DNA of 64,000 nt, from assembly GCA_029204225.1 (NCBI GenBank), contig CM055106.1:994889-1058888 (forward strand), in the 5' to 3' direction. Position numbers and translations under genes: made by a program. The notes under the pieces are model-generated. The model worked only from the letters and a program-made list of their open reading frames with translations, ran no database searches and was not told the origin of the DNA. The stretch's first letter is position 1, and every line of letters begins with the position of its first letter. The stretch comes from Diphasiastrum complanatum. Lineage: Eukaryota; Streptophyta; Lycopodiopsida; Lycopodiales; Lycopodiaceae. This document shows positions 49,293 to 60,926 of this stretch, piece after piece.

Positions 49293-51358
49293 TTAAAGCA
49301 ATGTAGCTAAGAAGGAGTAAGAGGTAGAAGATGTAGAGTCTTTCTTTTGCTTTCCCTTGTCCACATAGGTGAGCCTTGAGGGCTCGGCCTTGATTCTTGA
49401 TGATCTTCTCGGCCCCCTTTGACTAGGATCCTTGTCTTCATCCTCGGGTTTGTCAAGATCCTCGGGTTTGAAGATCCTCGGGTTTGTCAAGATCTTCAAT
49501 GCACAATGGGTTAGATCCATTAGACAAGCTTTTAGCAAATTGTGACTCATCAAAAAGTACATCCCTGCTTACCTTTACTTTCTTGGATATAGGATCATAT
49601 ATCCTATAGCCCTTGCTATTTTCTCCATAGCCAACAAAAATCCCTTTGAAGGAGGTAGTATCTTCCTTCCTTCTTGTCTCCAAAGCGATGTGGACATAAC
49701 AAATACATCCAAAGATTTTAAAATCTTTTACATTGGGTTTCTTACCAAACAAGACTTGATGAGGTGAGATCCCATCAATAGCACTACTAGGAAGTCTATT
49801 ACACAAGTAATTAGCACATGTTATAGCTTTTCCCCAAAATGAGATGGGAAGTGATGCATCAAGTCTTAAAGACTTTGCAAATTCACATAGACTCCCATTT
49901 TTCCTCTCGGCCACCCCATTTTGTTGGGGGGTGTAGGAACAAGTGCATTGCAATTTAATGCCATTGATCTCACAAAAGTCTTTCATTCTATTGGAGGTGT
50001 ACTCTCCTCCATTATCACATCTTAGTGCTTTGATGGAAGTACTAAGTTGCTTCTCAACTAGAGACTTGAACTTAATGAAAGCTTCATATACAAGACTTTT
50101 CTTTGATAGTAACTCAATCCATGTGAATCTAGTACAATCATCTATAAAAGTTACATACATCAAGGAACCTCCATTACTTGCATGTGAAAAACTATGTACA
50201 TCAGAATGTATGAGATCCAAGGGAGAGGAAGATCTTGATGAAGACCTCTTGCAAGAAGATTTTTGTGACTTTGCAAGGCCACATGCCTCACACATCTTCT
50301 TGAAAGCTCTTGGTAGGCCGAGAGCTAGTTCCTTGCTTGCCATTGACTCCATGGCTTGAAGATTAGGATGGCCTAATCTCTTATGCCAAAGATCCACTTG
50401 AGATAGCTCCTCCCTAGCCAAGTTCACACTTTCATTTGCAACATTATCATCCAACTTGAAAAGTCTACCTTGCTTAATGCCACTAGCTATGCACTTATCA
50501 TTTTTCAAGATGGAACAAACTCCATTTTTGAAATGTACATCTAGTCCATTGTCTATTAATTGTCCTACACTAAGCAAGTTTCTTGAGATTGTAGGAACAT
50601 ACAAAACATTATCTAGATCTATCCTTTTAGATGTGCCTAAGCAAAGAGGAATAGATCCTATACCATCTATCTGGCATTCTTGATCACTAGCAGTGTATAT
50701 TGACTTCTTAGAGTCATTACAAGAGAGAAGAGTAGAAAAATAATGTTTGTTAAAAGACATGTGGGAACTAGCCCCACTATCTATCCACCATGTGTCTTGA
50801 CTTGAAGTTGGTGTAGATGCAACCATTAAGGATGTGTTGAATCCATCCTCATCTTCTTCCTCTTGAGCAATGTTCCCTTGATCTCCATTTGCTTGTTGAT
50901 TCTTCTTCAAGTAGCATTCTGAGGCAAAGTGTCCTTTCTTCCCACAAAAGAAACACTTGAGCTTTGCCTTGTTCTTCACCTTGCCTTTGGAAGTTGATCC
51001 TCCATTCTTCATCTCGGCCTCCTTGCCTTGATTCTTCTTGAATGGATGTTGTTTCTTCTTGCCTTTGGATGTAAAGTTTGCTTTCTCCTCTCTTCCATTA
51101 AGTGACATGTCTTCCATTCTTGTCTTGAGGTGTAGGAATCTACTCTCCTCAGCCACAAGAACATTGTGCAACATTTCAATGGATGGAAGAGTGTCTTGAA
51201 TAGCAAATGATTGGACCAAGTTGGTGAACTCATCACCTAGGCCATTCAATATGATTTGTACTAGCTCTTGATCTTGGATCTTCTCTCCTATAGCACTCAA
51301 TTCCTTGTTAAGAGATTTGATCCTAAGGACATACTCTTGTCCACTTTCTCCACTTCTT
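49293..51358 (-). pseudogene. Copia element D: gag (partial), protease, integrase, nearly intact
   Basis: Longest frame of the window (615 codons from 51300; similarity extends in frame to about 51358, where gag is truncated). Positions from 51300: zinc knuckle CFFCGKKGHFASEC 116-129; protease DSG 174-176; integrase zinc residues H306, H311, C337, C340; catalytic triad D367 (HSDVHS), D429 (RCDNGGEY), E465 (NGVAERKN), all present. A 12-bp unit (GATCCTCGGGTT) repeated three times near 49438-49490 shifts the frame at CIEDLDKPED; the other frame continues to 49293 (PRRSSRIKAEPSRLTY). So gag-protease-integrase chemistry could still be encoded, but the polyprotein is broken and the N-terminal gag is lost. 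Confidence 0.93.
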
Positions 51359-52981
51359 TTATTTCAATCCCTAGTCTTATTCCAACCTAGGTGTCTATTT
51401 TGACCCTGGTTGCACATGAGTGGGATAAAAGATGTTTAGCAATTGTTTATAGGGTTGTCTACTAGTTTCTTATTGTACTCTCATTTTCATAATAGTGTGC
51501 TATTTGCATATTTAAGGTTTATGGTGTGTTGTGTCAGTGCCTATTGTGGTTGTGCTCTTGTGATTATAACCAAATGATTTGGATACAATGATCAATATTG
51601 TACTGTCACCTTCAAGAATCACATGCATAGTTGGACGGGTTCTCATTGCAAGACCATGAAGCTGGTTATTTTGATGATATGAATGATGAAGCAAAATTGT
51701 CATCTTTGGATACAAATTCCCTTTCTTAGTTATCAAATAATTTGAAAGTATTACACCATTAACTCTATGTATTAGAAAGAAAGACGTTAACACTAATGAG
51801 GCTTATAACATCCAACATAGTTGCAAAGTTGTTCAACAATCATCGTTCATATCCTACCTCTATTCTAAAATATACTCTTTTGTATAGCAAGAAGATCACA
51901 TGCACGATCTCTTTGCTCAAGTACACGACCTTGTTATGGTGAGATCATAGACTTAAGAGGATGGTAAGGGTTTTTGCATGGTCTCCATGCTCAAGTACAC
52001 AGCCAGCTTGTTATGGTGAGATCATAAACGTAAGGATGGTAAGGCCGTGGAGCATTTTGAGAGTGTGCTAAAAAATAAATCATTCTAGGAATGCCAATCT
52101 TGGTACTTCTATTAGTTTAACACTATGGGATGGTTAAAATTGTACGTGCTAGAATTCAAGTCATTGATTTCGGATATTGATGGTATACATATACAAAAAA
52201 AATTAAAGCATGTTAGTGATGATTGACATTTGTTGTGTTCAACCCTTGCAAGAGAATGTCAACAATATGAGAATCATGAAGAAACAATATTAAGCTGCTC
52301 AAATTTGCATTATGAGGCAATAGAGGCAGATATTATTTCTCGAATGCGATTGTTTGGGAAGATTAATCTGCTTTTTTGGCAACTGATAAGATGTATCATA
52401 TATCACGAAAGTTAAGAAATGAACCAGCCCTTGGAGGCCTCAGGGACCTGGTTGTGAGCGTCACAAAAATCACCATAGCTTGTGAATGTTGTGGTCATGT
52501 ACTACACACCTCAACGAGCCAGGAGGGAAGTCAGGCATGATGCAGCAGGTAATTGAAGATGTCAATGCAAAATTTCTTCAGCAACTTAAAATCAATCTTT
52601 CTCATAACAGAATATATTTATGGCAATTAATCTTGCAAGTTGGAGACTGCTTCCTACAACAGTTTCAGACTAGCTGTGGATTATGTTTCAGATATTTTCT
52701 TTGAATCAGTACAATTTCGACTCCTGTTTTATCCCATGCGCTCGACCTCAGCAAAGTAAGCCATAAATACATTGCACTTATAGAGAGTAGACATTATCGG
52801 TGGCCTCTTCGAGCAAGGATTCTCCTAAAGCAACAGATATAGATTCATATATAGCGATAAAATTACATCAATTGTGGGTGAGGGACACAAGCGCTACATT
52901 TACATATCCTTTTAATTACTAGTCACGATACGGGTCTTCTTTTGTGGGAGGCATTTCTCCAGAAAAGCGATCACATGTGTT
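51359..52981. other. Intergenic, no gene seen
   Basis: Contains an imperfect tandem duplication at about 51890-52050 (GCTCAAGTACAC..CTTGTTATGGTGAGATCATA twice). No coding motif recognised. Confidence 0.45.
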
Positions 52982-54079
52982 TCAGAAATCCAGCGTTTCT
53001 TTTGAAGCATTTGCAGCCAGGCCATGCGATTCTTTTCGCGACAGACACCTCTCCATGAACACAATCAGATCTGTCTCGGGAAAAGGAGTGAAATGTCCCC
53101 TGTCTTCATACCTCAACAGCTCAACATGCTTGCCTGAATTTCTCAACGCTTCCACAAATGTCATCTGCCTGTCATGCAGCGGATCCTTTCCACCTATAAT
53201 TAACAGATATGGAGGCAAATCAAATCTCTTGAGATCAGGTGAGTTGGGGCCAAGTGGGTTGCAGTAATGGTGGTCTCGCGTTGCTCCTGGTGGAAGCGAG
53301 AGGATCCATGCAGTATCTGAGTCATGGAGAGTGAGTATGTCATTGTGAGCGTATGTGAGCTCTGAAGAAGTCCTCACAGTGCCTCCAAAGAAAGGAACCA
53401 CCAGGATTATGCCTCTGATCTGCATGGGAGAAAGATCTGAGCGGCAGCTTCTTAGAGCCGCTTGGTGCGCGATGCAGGCACCGGAGCTGACACCCATCAT
53501 AAAGCAAGAAGAAAAGTCTGCGTGAAGGTTGAGCCATTCTTCAGGCGTATTGGATGTCGCTTGTTCCTGTAGCCACTTGATGGCGAAATATGCATCATCA
53601 AACGCTGTAGGAAGGCGATTTTCCGGTGCGAGACGGTAGCCTACCGAAATCACCATCGCTCCTAGCTCGCTTGCCCATCTTCTGCAACTGCTATCAAAGA
53701 TGCTGGTCGCTGCACTAAACATCACGAACGCTCCTCCGTGAAAGAACACCAGGATGGGCATTTTGCCTGAGATTCCTGCTTTCATTTCTGAAGACTGTAA
53801 ACTCCTCACAGCAGTAGGTTGTGGAAGATAGATTCTCACCCATATATTCTTCTCTACATTCAAGACAACATCCTTGCTAGCAACACCATCTACAAAACAG
53901 GCATTGGCATCAACATTTGGATAGAGACAGTTGGTCTGCCTCACAACTTTCCCATTTTTGTACAATAAGACGCCACTTAGTTCTGCAACAAGTTCCTCAT
54001 TATCAGCACATGCATTTTCTGAAAGCATCCTCCTCCTCTCTATCGTTCTTGCTCTTTCCTGCCTTTCAAAAAGTAGCAT
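52982..54079 (-). CDS. Plant carboxylesterase (CXE / alpha-beta hydrolase-3 family)
   Basis: Single uninterrupted frame of 365 codons, the only intact host-like gene here. Family role: hydrolysis of ester bonds in small molecules by a Ser-Asp-His triad; the family also includes the gibberellin receptor GID1 and 2-hydroxyisoflavanone dehydratase. Visible: oxyanion-hole HGGAF (H114-G116), GYRLAPENRLPTAFDD (147-162), nucleophile motif GVSSGA with Ser198, Asp299 in GGKDPLHD, and His329 in RGHFTPF. All triad positions are filled, so an active esterase is likely rather than a GID1-type receptor. The nucleophile motif has Val where most relatives have Asp (GDSSGA). No signal peptide or membrane segment, so cytosolic. 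Family members are usually 310-350 residues; the second Met (residue 18) has a better context (AGGATGC) and gives 348 residues, so either start is possible. No intron. Flanked on both sides by repeats; substrate cannot be told. Confidence 0.9.
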   Translation of the reverse strand: MLLFERQERARTIERRRMLSENACADNEELVAELSGVLLYKNGKVVRQTNCLYPNVDANACFVDGVASKDVVLNVEKNIWVRIYLPQPTAVRSLQSSEMKAGISGKMPILVFFHGGAFVMFSAATSIFDSSCRRWASELGAMVISVGYRLAPENRLPTAFDDAYFAIKWLQEQATSNTPEEWLNLHADFSSCFMMGVSSGACIAHQAALRSCRSDLSPMQIRGIILVVPFFGGTVRTSSELTYAHNDILTLHDSDTAWILSLPPGATRDHHYCNPLGPNSPDLKRFDLPPYLLIIGGKDPLHDRQMTFVEALRNSGKHVELLRYEDRGHFTPFPETDLIVFMERCLSRKESHGLAANASKETLDF

Positions 54080-54321
54080 TAAAGTTTCTTAGTGCCTCCT
54101 TGCATCCTTCCGCTTGTATAGCAGAGTTGTCGATACTAGGTTGATTGCTCTTACCCTCACTCAACACACACATACACAAGTATACGCACCCATTGCAGGT
54201 GCTGATCCTACACTAGGATATTTAGTTTGCAGCTATATTGAGAACAGCAGGCAGACGCAAATTACAGAGGACACTAAGACTTGCGCTGTTTCTCCTTCTT
54301 TTGAGCCTGGCACTCGCTCGT

Positions 54322-54322
<1 letters not shown>

Positions 54323-54358
<36 letters not shown>

Positions 54359-54378
54359 CGCTCGCTCGCTCTCTCTCT
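54323..54378. repeat. Microsatellite (CT)n(CGCT)n upstream of the carboxylesterase
   Basis: About 32 bp CT, then CGCT repeats, then CT, roughly 250 bp upstream of the minus-strand start; on the gene strand it reads GAGA, a possible GAGA-type promoter element. Confidence 0.9.
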
Positions 54379-54379
54379 T

Positions 54380-55490
54380 ATTGAATTAGGCGTGCTCCGA
54401 TGGACATGCATCGAGACAGGGAGAGAGGGAGAGACAGACAGACACAGCCGATCACATCATCCATGCTGCCATATGCATGGAATTGGATGATGTTGTGGAA
54501 GCACGAGAACCGGTCTATTTTCTAATTTTACTTCATTGTAACTCATTTGTTGGCATTTGCTCACTTCTTAATGTAACAATTGATATGAGCACTAACAAAG
54601 TCACAACATAAAAACTTGCTACTATGACCATGTCATGCCATGCCAAGCTCATGTATTACACATGTGGCACGTTGGTTGACAGCATATATTCTCTTCCAAT
54701 TTGCATAATGTGCAAACCCATGTGGACATCCTGGACTTTTGTTATACCTTTGTGCCCAACTACAAAAAAAATTGGCTTATTATACCAATTTCAGCATTTT
54801 ATATGCAATATAGGCTATGTGCCCAACTATGGAAAGGTTTGGCATATTATAGTGATTGGTTATGATTTTGGCATTTGTTAATAAAAATGTAAGTCATTGG
54901 TTGTAAGGTAAATGGAATCTCTAGAAGGGAAAAGACTAAAGAGCTTGCAACTTGCGAGCATCTACAATCAATACAAGTTTTGCTTCCAATATGACTCAAT
55001 ACTTGATACAAGTTTTCTATTCTATCGATTTCTTTTTAATGACTTCTATTTTTAGTCTTGTATGTCCACATTTGAGCAACTCTTTGGAATCTAATGTCAA
55101 AAAACCGATAATAAAACCAACAATTAATTGATATCTATCGATTAACAAAATCATTGAAAGGAAGAACATGAACAACTCTCCACACAAGCATCATTACCAA
55201 CTATGTTGAGTTGCAGGTAGTAAGTACAAGCCAAATTGTGATTAGGGCTTTGAGTAGATAGTAGCCCATCAGTCTAGCAGTCTAGAGAGAGAAAAAACCG
55301 TAAAAGAAATAGTTATTCATTGCATGTTTAGCTCTCTCCCACAATGATCAATGTTCTTTGAACTAGTATAACATTCATCAAACATACCTCCATGGTAACA
55401 TATTAACGAACCTAATTTGAACCTATAACAAGTCAAAGTTTCATGATCAAAGCAAAAAGTAAGCTTTTCTTTTAGAGATTTATCTCTCTC
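54380..55490. other. Intergenic, no gene seen
   Basis: Contains a loose local duplication (GTGCCCAACTA ... TTGGC-TATTAT, near 54750 and 54820). No gene motif. Confidence 0.4.
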
Positions 55491-55499
55491 TTGAACTTT

Positions 55500-56166
55500 A
55501 AACTTCAAATGATAGCTTCTGTGAAAGATTTCAAATCCTTAAGATCCAATCTACTTGAATGATCTTTGGTTAGAAAGAGAAATACACTACCAATTTCACC
55601 AATGTAGAAAAATCAGCATCTACACACAATTTGAGATGCAAACACTAATAGAACTTGATCAAACTTGAATGAAATGATTATGTACTGTTGTTGTCCGTAC
55701 AAAACCAGCAAGCTACTGTATTTCACACGTGTGGATCCAAAAATAGCAAATATAGATTATTCTACACATAGAATTGCAAGCAATCACCAAGATAGTGCAC
55801 CAATGGATAGTAGAACCCAAGAGAACCATGTATAAGCATGAAATGAGATAGAGAAGAGAGAAGATTACTCTCTCCACGAGTTACATCCTTTTATAGCAGG
55901 TCCAAACCCTATTTGGCCATTTGGCTTTCCCACCAAAATGCTAACCCTACCAATTTTGGGTCTAGATTCAATGTACCCAACTTATTCAAATTGAATCTAC
56001 TCAAACTCGCATTCTATCTTTCCCACACTTTCAAAAAGTGTTTATTCAAATGAAATTTAGACTAATGAACTTTGAAAAGTCAACCTCTAAGTCTAAAACA
56101 AGTTTTGGCCTCAATATGCCAAATATGAAAATATTGCAAAAAATGAAACTAGTTGAATCTTTCACA
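55500..56166 (-). mobile_element. Copia 3' LTR (left end uncertain)
   Basis: Minus strand starts TGTGAAAGATTCAACTAG at 56166, after GAAGAGGGAG. It shares with the 41050 LTR the TATAAAAGG box, GGTTCTC-TGGGTTCTACTATCCATTG and TGCATCTCAAATTGTGTG blocks. A CACACGTGTG box is at 55723. Similarity fades below about 55500, so the true end may be lower. Confidence 0.8.
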
Positions 56167-56748
56167 CTCCCTCTTCAACTAGTTTTAGCATAGACTTTGA
56201 TAATACTCCAAGTGAAGTCCTATGTTTCATGAACAAGTCTTTTCCCAATGCTTTGGTGAAGATATCAGCTACACATTCCCTTGAAGACACATGTTGAAGT
56301 TCCACCTCCTTTGCAATGACCCGCTCCCTCACAAAATGATATTGTATCTCAATATGCTTGCTCCTAGCATGAAAGATAGGATTGGATGCCATTCTTTGGG
56401 CTGATTGATTGTCACAAAAGATGATTGGGCTCTCTGAAAAATCCAGCAAGTGAAGATCCTTGATCATCCTTTTGATCCATACCATCTCCTTTGTGCAATG
56501 TGTAAGAGCTTTGTAATCGGCCTCACTAGATGACAATGAGATAGTGGCTTGTTTCTTTGACATCCATGATATATCACCTATGAAAATATAATAAGAACTA
56601 ATGGATTTCCTATCCATTACATCTCCAGCATAGTCCGAATCTGAAAATCCAAAAAGATTAGGTGATGATCCCTCATACAATATGCCAAAATCTCGAGTTC
56701 CAATGATGTACCTCAAAACTCGCTTTCCTAGCTTCCAATACTCCTAGC
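56162..56748 (-). pseudogene. Copia RNase H
   Basis: Open for 184 codons from 56716: RYIIGTRDFGILYEGSSPNL, FGFSDSDYAGDVMDRKSIS, ISWMSKKQATISLSSSEADY, CTKEMVWIKRM, IFCDNQSAQRMASNPIFHA and CVADIFTKALGKDLF to LVEEGV. RNase H would remove element RNA during reverse transcription. Its frame is intact, but RT is replaced upstream by a foreign insert. Confidence 0.9.
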
Positions 56749-57262
56749 ATAGTTTTTGCCAATAGAACTTTGATCCATCATAAGAATGATCTTCTTCCTA
56801 AGAATAGATCTCCTTTCAATGATCATGTAATGCTCAAAATAGAAACAACCATAATTGATATAGAGAATATTGTCCACTTGGGATGCTTCACTATTTCTTA
56901 CATCAATTTTACATGTAAAAATGTGACTAGAACATGAAGAATCAAATAGAATGTAAATAAAATGATTCCACCATGCTTCCAACTCTGAACTCTCTGGAAA
57001 AATACAACAAACAAACAATAAGTGATCAACTTTTGCTTGCATGTCTTCTCCTCCTTTGTCCTTTGTTGCCTTGTATCCACCATGATACTCCATGAATGAG
57101 CCTCCATCTTCATCTTGCCACAAGAAACCATCAAACCTTGGAAATTCATGAGTAGGTGAGTACATAAATGATGCAAATCCAGCACCACATGACTCCATAA
57201 ACCAAGTAGTTTGCACTAGTCCATCTTCAAGATCTACTTGACACAAGAAAATGACTATGAAT
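56748..57262 (-). CDS. Non-retroviral insert ORF in a copia element (copy 2)
   Basis: Replaces the integrase core, linker and RT: the copia frame stops at CESCALSKSHR (57263) and RNase H resumes at 56748. A frame open from 57312 to 56728 reads VDLEDGLVQTTWFMESCGAG, FPRFDGFLWQDEDGGSFMEY, HGGYKATKDKGGEDMQAKVD, LLFVCCIFPESSELEAWWNH, FIYILFDSSCSSHIFTCKID, SEASQVDNILYINYG and IIERRSILRKKIILMMDQSS. The middle matches copy 1. HIFTC...SEASQVD resembles HVFTC...SEESKVD in the insert at 60927-61730. ERRSILR recurs at the window end (63929-64000). Function unknown; not a retroviral domain I can name. Confidence 0.5.
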
Positions 57263-58072
57263 TCACCTATGTGACTTAGACAAAGCACAAGACTCACAAA
57301 CATGCTTGTCATTACTTAAGGAACTTGGAAGACCAATCACAACCTTCTTCCTTGCCATTACCTCCAATGACTTGAAGTTGAGGTGTCCCATCCTTTTGTG
57401 CCAAACCTCTTGAATAGAAATTTGCTCCCTTGCAACACATCCAACTTGGTTAGCAATAACACAAGCATCAAGTTTGAACAACTTCCCTTGCCTTTTACCT
57501 TTTCCAATCAAGACATCCTTCCTTTTGATCAAACAAGCATCTCCATCAAACTCCACCTTGAGGCCCTTACTTAGAATTTGACTCACACTAAGCAAATTCT
57601 TGGTAATAGATGGAATAAACAAGACATCCTCCAAATGAGCATTCCTATTTGTAGAGAGAGAAATAGGAATTGTGCCAATCCCTTTGATTGCACACTCACC
57701 ATCATTTGCCGTGTAGATCACCCTCTTGTCATCTCCATATGCCAACAAAGAAGTGAAGTACTCTTTGTGAAAGGTCATGTGTGAACTTGCTCCACTATCA
57801 ATCCACCAAGGATCTAGATCTCCATCATTAGCAAGCATACATGAAGACATCACAAAAGCATCATCATTTGCATCTTGCACATCCAAACCATCCTCATCAA
57901 GAGTAAGATTACCTTGCTTGTCTCCTTGATCTCTCTTCTTCTTGTAGCACTCACTTGCAAAGTGTCCTTTGATGCCACAATAGAAGCACTTGAGCTTTGA
58001 TCTATCCTTCTTTTTGCCACTTGAAGAAGCATCCACTTGATCTTGCCCTTTAGTGGCACGTGGTACCGCCAT
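57263..58072 (-). pseudogene. Copia gag C-terminus, protease and pre-integrase
   Basis: Open for 269 codons: zinc knuckle CFYCGIKGHFASEC near 57990, protease WWIDSGASSHMTFH near 57800, VLFIPSITKNLLSVSQIL, and pre-integrase VWHKRMGHLNFKSLEVMA with HHCC cysteines in CESCALSKSHR. All motifs are intact. The N-terminal gag is missing: copia similarity starts at [10 protein letters not shown] (about 58055), next to an AT microsatellite. Same family as 7500-10334. Confidence 0.88.
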
Positions 58073-58203
58073 TATGGTACCGTGGTACTATAATGGTGGC
58101 ACTGCGGTTATGGTGCCACCCTCAGACCAGCGATACCAGGGCGGCACCACAAAAATCCACATATATATATATACACACACATATATACATACACACATAT
58201 ACA

Positions 58204-58279
<76 letters not shown>

Positions 58280-58345
58280 TATATATATACATATATACAT
58301 ATACATATACATGTGTGTGTGTGTACACACACACACACACACACA
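58073..58345. repeat. Palindromic stretch and (TA)n/(CA)n microsatellite
   Basis: 58073-58150 holds imperfect inverted repeats (GCCATTAT ... ATAATGGT; TGGTGCCACCCT ... CAGGGCGGCACCA). Then a run of AT/TATACA repeats, about 75 bp pure TA at 58204-58277, and GT/CA at 58313-58345. Confidence 0.9.
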
Positions 58346-59014
58346 CATATATGAGTTACACCAAAACAAATATACACATGCTTAAGTTGTTGCTTGCTTT
58401 GTGCATAAAATTGTGTCTATTCACAATTCTGATTCATTTTCTTGTGTGAGGATGGAGAAGGCCATGCTCGTCATACATACGCATGAAAAAAAATAAGGAA
58501 AAAAAAAAAACACCATGCTTGATCTTTGTTGAGTGAATTGATGCATATCACGTACTCATATGAATTTATTGAATGTTACACATTGGGTTCAAATTTTTGT
58601 GCAAATAAATGCTATTAAGATTGTCAAATAGTTTTGATCTTCATGACGTAGAGCTCTATTGAAATCGTCTAAAATTCACCAAATAGGTTGAAATTGGGTT
58701 TAACAATAGAAAATTGAAATTAACTCTTCAAATGATCCCTCGTGGAATTGTGGCATTTTGGATGCAAACAAAATTCCTCTATAAATTAGAGAATCTGATA
58801 CATTTCTTGCAGAATGCAAGTAGACACACTTGAGGAGTTGGAGTGATCAAATTTGAACTCAAGGTATGTTTATGCATGATTATCAAAGAGACGGTAACAG
58901 TAGATTCTTAAAAAATTTAGATACTTCGCAATTTGCAAGCTAATCATTGTTTGTATATTGCTAATTTCAGTTATTGGCTATAGAAATATTACTTAGACTA
59001 ATTTGAAACAAATT
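58346..59014. other. No gene seen
   Basis: AT-rich sequence downstream of the 4CL-like pseudogene; could hold its 3' untranslated region. No motif recognised. Confidence 0.4.
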
Positions 59015-60063
59015 TCACAACTTGGATGTGGACATTTTAGCAAGTTCTTGTCATAGTGTCTTCCCAATTGCTGACTTTGGAATCTCATCTATAAAGACAA
59101 CACGCCGAATTTTTTTGTAGGGTGCAACCTGAAAAAATTCAAGATGTCCCACTAGATCAGTGACATTTACACCACAGGGGTCACTTCAAGGGGTAGATTT
59201 GTTAAACTACAAATGCAAAGTAGATATGCAAGTACATGTATCTACTACAAGCCTAATGTGCACCTGTCGAGCAATATAAGCCTTTATTATATCCTCGCTT
59301 AGTGTGCTTTTTTCTGAGCAAACTATGAAGGCCATTGGAATTTCACCCGCATCTTTATCAGGATATCTGTTACAAACATGGCACACATGAATGAATAAGA
59401 ATATGAAAGGGAACCTTTGTGCAAGAGCTTTTAGCATTATAGCCATACTAGCAAAATACATTGTAGCCAAGTTCAAAATACACTTTGAACCTTGAGCTTT
59501 AGTTCAGACACTACTTATAGTGAGACATAGAATAACATCAATTCATTTGAAAAAATAACATGATGAAATTTTGAACACTTTTGTTGTTAGGAGAAGAAAA
59601 TGATTTTTTAGAAAATAAAAAGTAAATGCAAAGTCTCTCCACCCTATGACAGCCGCATCTTTGATTTTTGGGTGTTGTAGTAAAATCGCTTCCAACTCAA
59701 ATGGAGCAACCTACTTGATCACAAACATTGCCATTTCAATATATCATACAAAGAAATGCATTTATATGGCTCTTGTTTGACATTGAAACCTACTCCATCA
59801 GATCACAGAAAGATTAAGTGATCTTAAAACAAAAAATGCAAAGATTTGATTGGCATGGAGATATACGTTGTACACTATCTACGTTCGGTACTATTCATTT
59901 TGATTAAAAATACTTCAACAAGTAAAAACTGAGTCCATGATATATACCACAAAAGCATTTATTGAAAAAAAAAAGTAGAAACTACCTGGAAAGCTTTGTA
60001 CTTTATTAATTGCTTGATTCAATCAACCACATACACAAATCCATCTTTATCAAAGTATACAAG
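59015..60063 (-). pseudogene. 4-coumarate:CoA ligase-like (peroxisomal acyl-CoA synthetase) gene fragment
   Basis: C-terminal end of an ANL-family AMP-binding enzyme. Four exons with GT-AG introns and matching phases: 60063-59986 (LVYFDKDGFVYVVD, stop, IKQLIKYKAFQ), 59710-59643 (VAPFELEAILLQHPKIKDAAVI), 59366-59264 (YPDKDAGEIPMAFIVCSEKS, LSEDIIKAYIARQ) and 59128-59015 (VAPYKKIRRVVFIDEIPKSA, IGKTL, stop, QELAKMSTSKL). The lid-domain IKYKAFQVAP and GK residues of the family are visible. SKL at the end is a type-1 peroxisomal signal, as in 4CL-like enzymes such as OPC-8:0 CoA ligase. Both internal stops are TGA where the family has Arg, consistent with CGA to TGA decay. The 5' part is cut inside exon 1 by a copia LTR at 60066. 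Introns are 275, 276 and 135 bp, so this is genomic, not a processed copy. Confidence 0.88.
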
Positions 60064-60065
60064 AT

Positions 60066-60917
60066 TGTTGAATTTCACACGTGCGGATTGTCCACTACAT
60101 GTACTTGTGATCTCCTAAGGTGTGTAGATGCACCAAGATCAAGACTAGATTGAGATTCAAGATCTATCTTTGATTCTATGGCAAAAACACACTACTACAT
60201 GCATTCAATCACTTCCAACTCTCACTCACACGTGTGGGAAGTGTTCCAAAAGTATTCTAAGTAAAAACAAGCTGCTCTCCTCGGGTAGAGAGAGAAAAAC
60301 CATCATGAGCTCTCGGGTAGAGAGAGAAAAACCATCATGAGCTCTCGGGTAGAGAGAGAAAGCTAGAAATTCAATGACACTCAAAATCCACTCAATCTCA
60401 AAATCAATTAGATCCAAAAGGAGGAGTACAATGATACTAATAGATTCATGAGCTACCACTATGCTTAACTATGATTGGATCACACTTTGCCACCTCTTAA
60501 TCCTATTGGACCATTGATCCATGCACCTCTAAATTCTATTGGACTATATTCAAGCACACCTCAATTTTCTATTGGACCTCACAAGGTTCCACCTCTAAAT
60601 CCTATTGGACCTCTTAAGCTTCATCAAACAAAAGCATGACACTTGTCTACACTCTAATTGGCACAAGTTTGGCTCTATTTTGGCTCAATATTGGCATTAC
60701 AAGTGGAAATGGATAATTTGCCATCTATGCCAAATTCGACCCTATCAACATCCTACACCTAAATGCTTGACTATGAAATTCTATGAGACCCCTATATCAA
60801 ACATTTTGATATACTTTACAATTCTCCACACGTGGGAACATCCTCCACACATGTGAGATTCACTTACAAACTTCTATCATAAAAAATACCAAGCCAGATT
60901 TTTGCCAATTTCTCACA
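60066..60917 (-). mobile_element. Copia 3' LTR inserted in the 4CL-like gene
   Basis: Minus strand TGTGAGAAATTGGC (60917) to TTCAACA (60066), 852 bp, with polypurine tract GAGGAGGAG at 60926-60918. Contains CACACGTG boxes near 60076, 60230 and 60827, and a 32-bp tandem repeat (CTCTCGGGTAGAGAGAGAAA) at about 60277-60362, nearly three copies. Confidence 0.85.
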
Positions 60918-60926
60918 CTCCTCCTC

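Noticed and set aside
58053-58385. Several frames over the TA/CA microsatellite
   Set aside because: Ile-Tyr and Cys-Val dipeptide artefacts.
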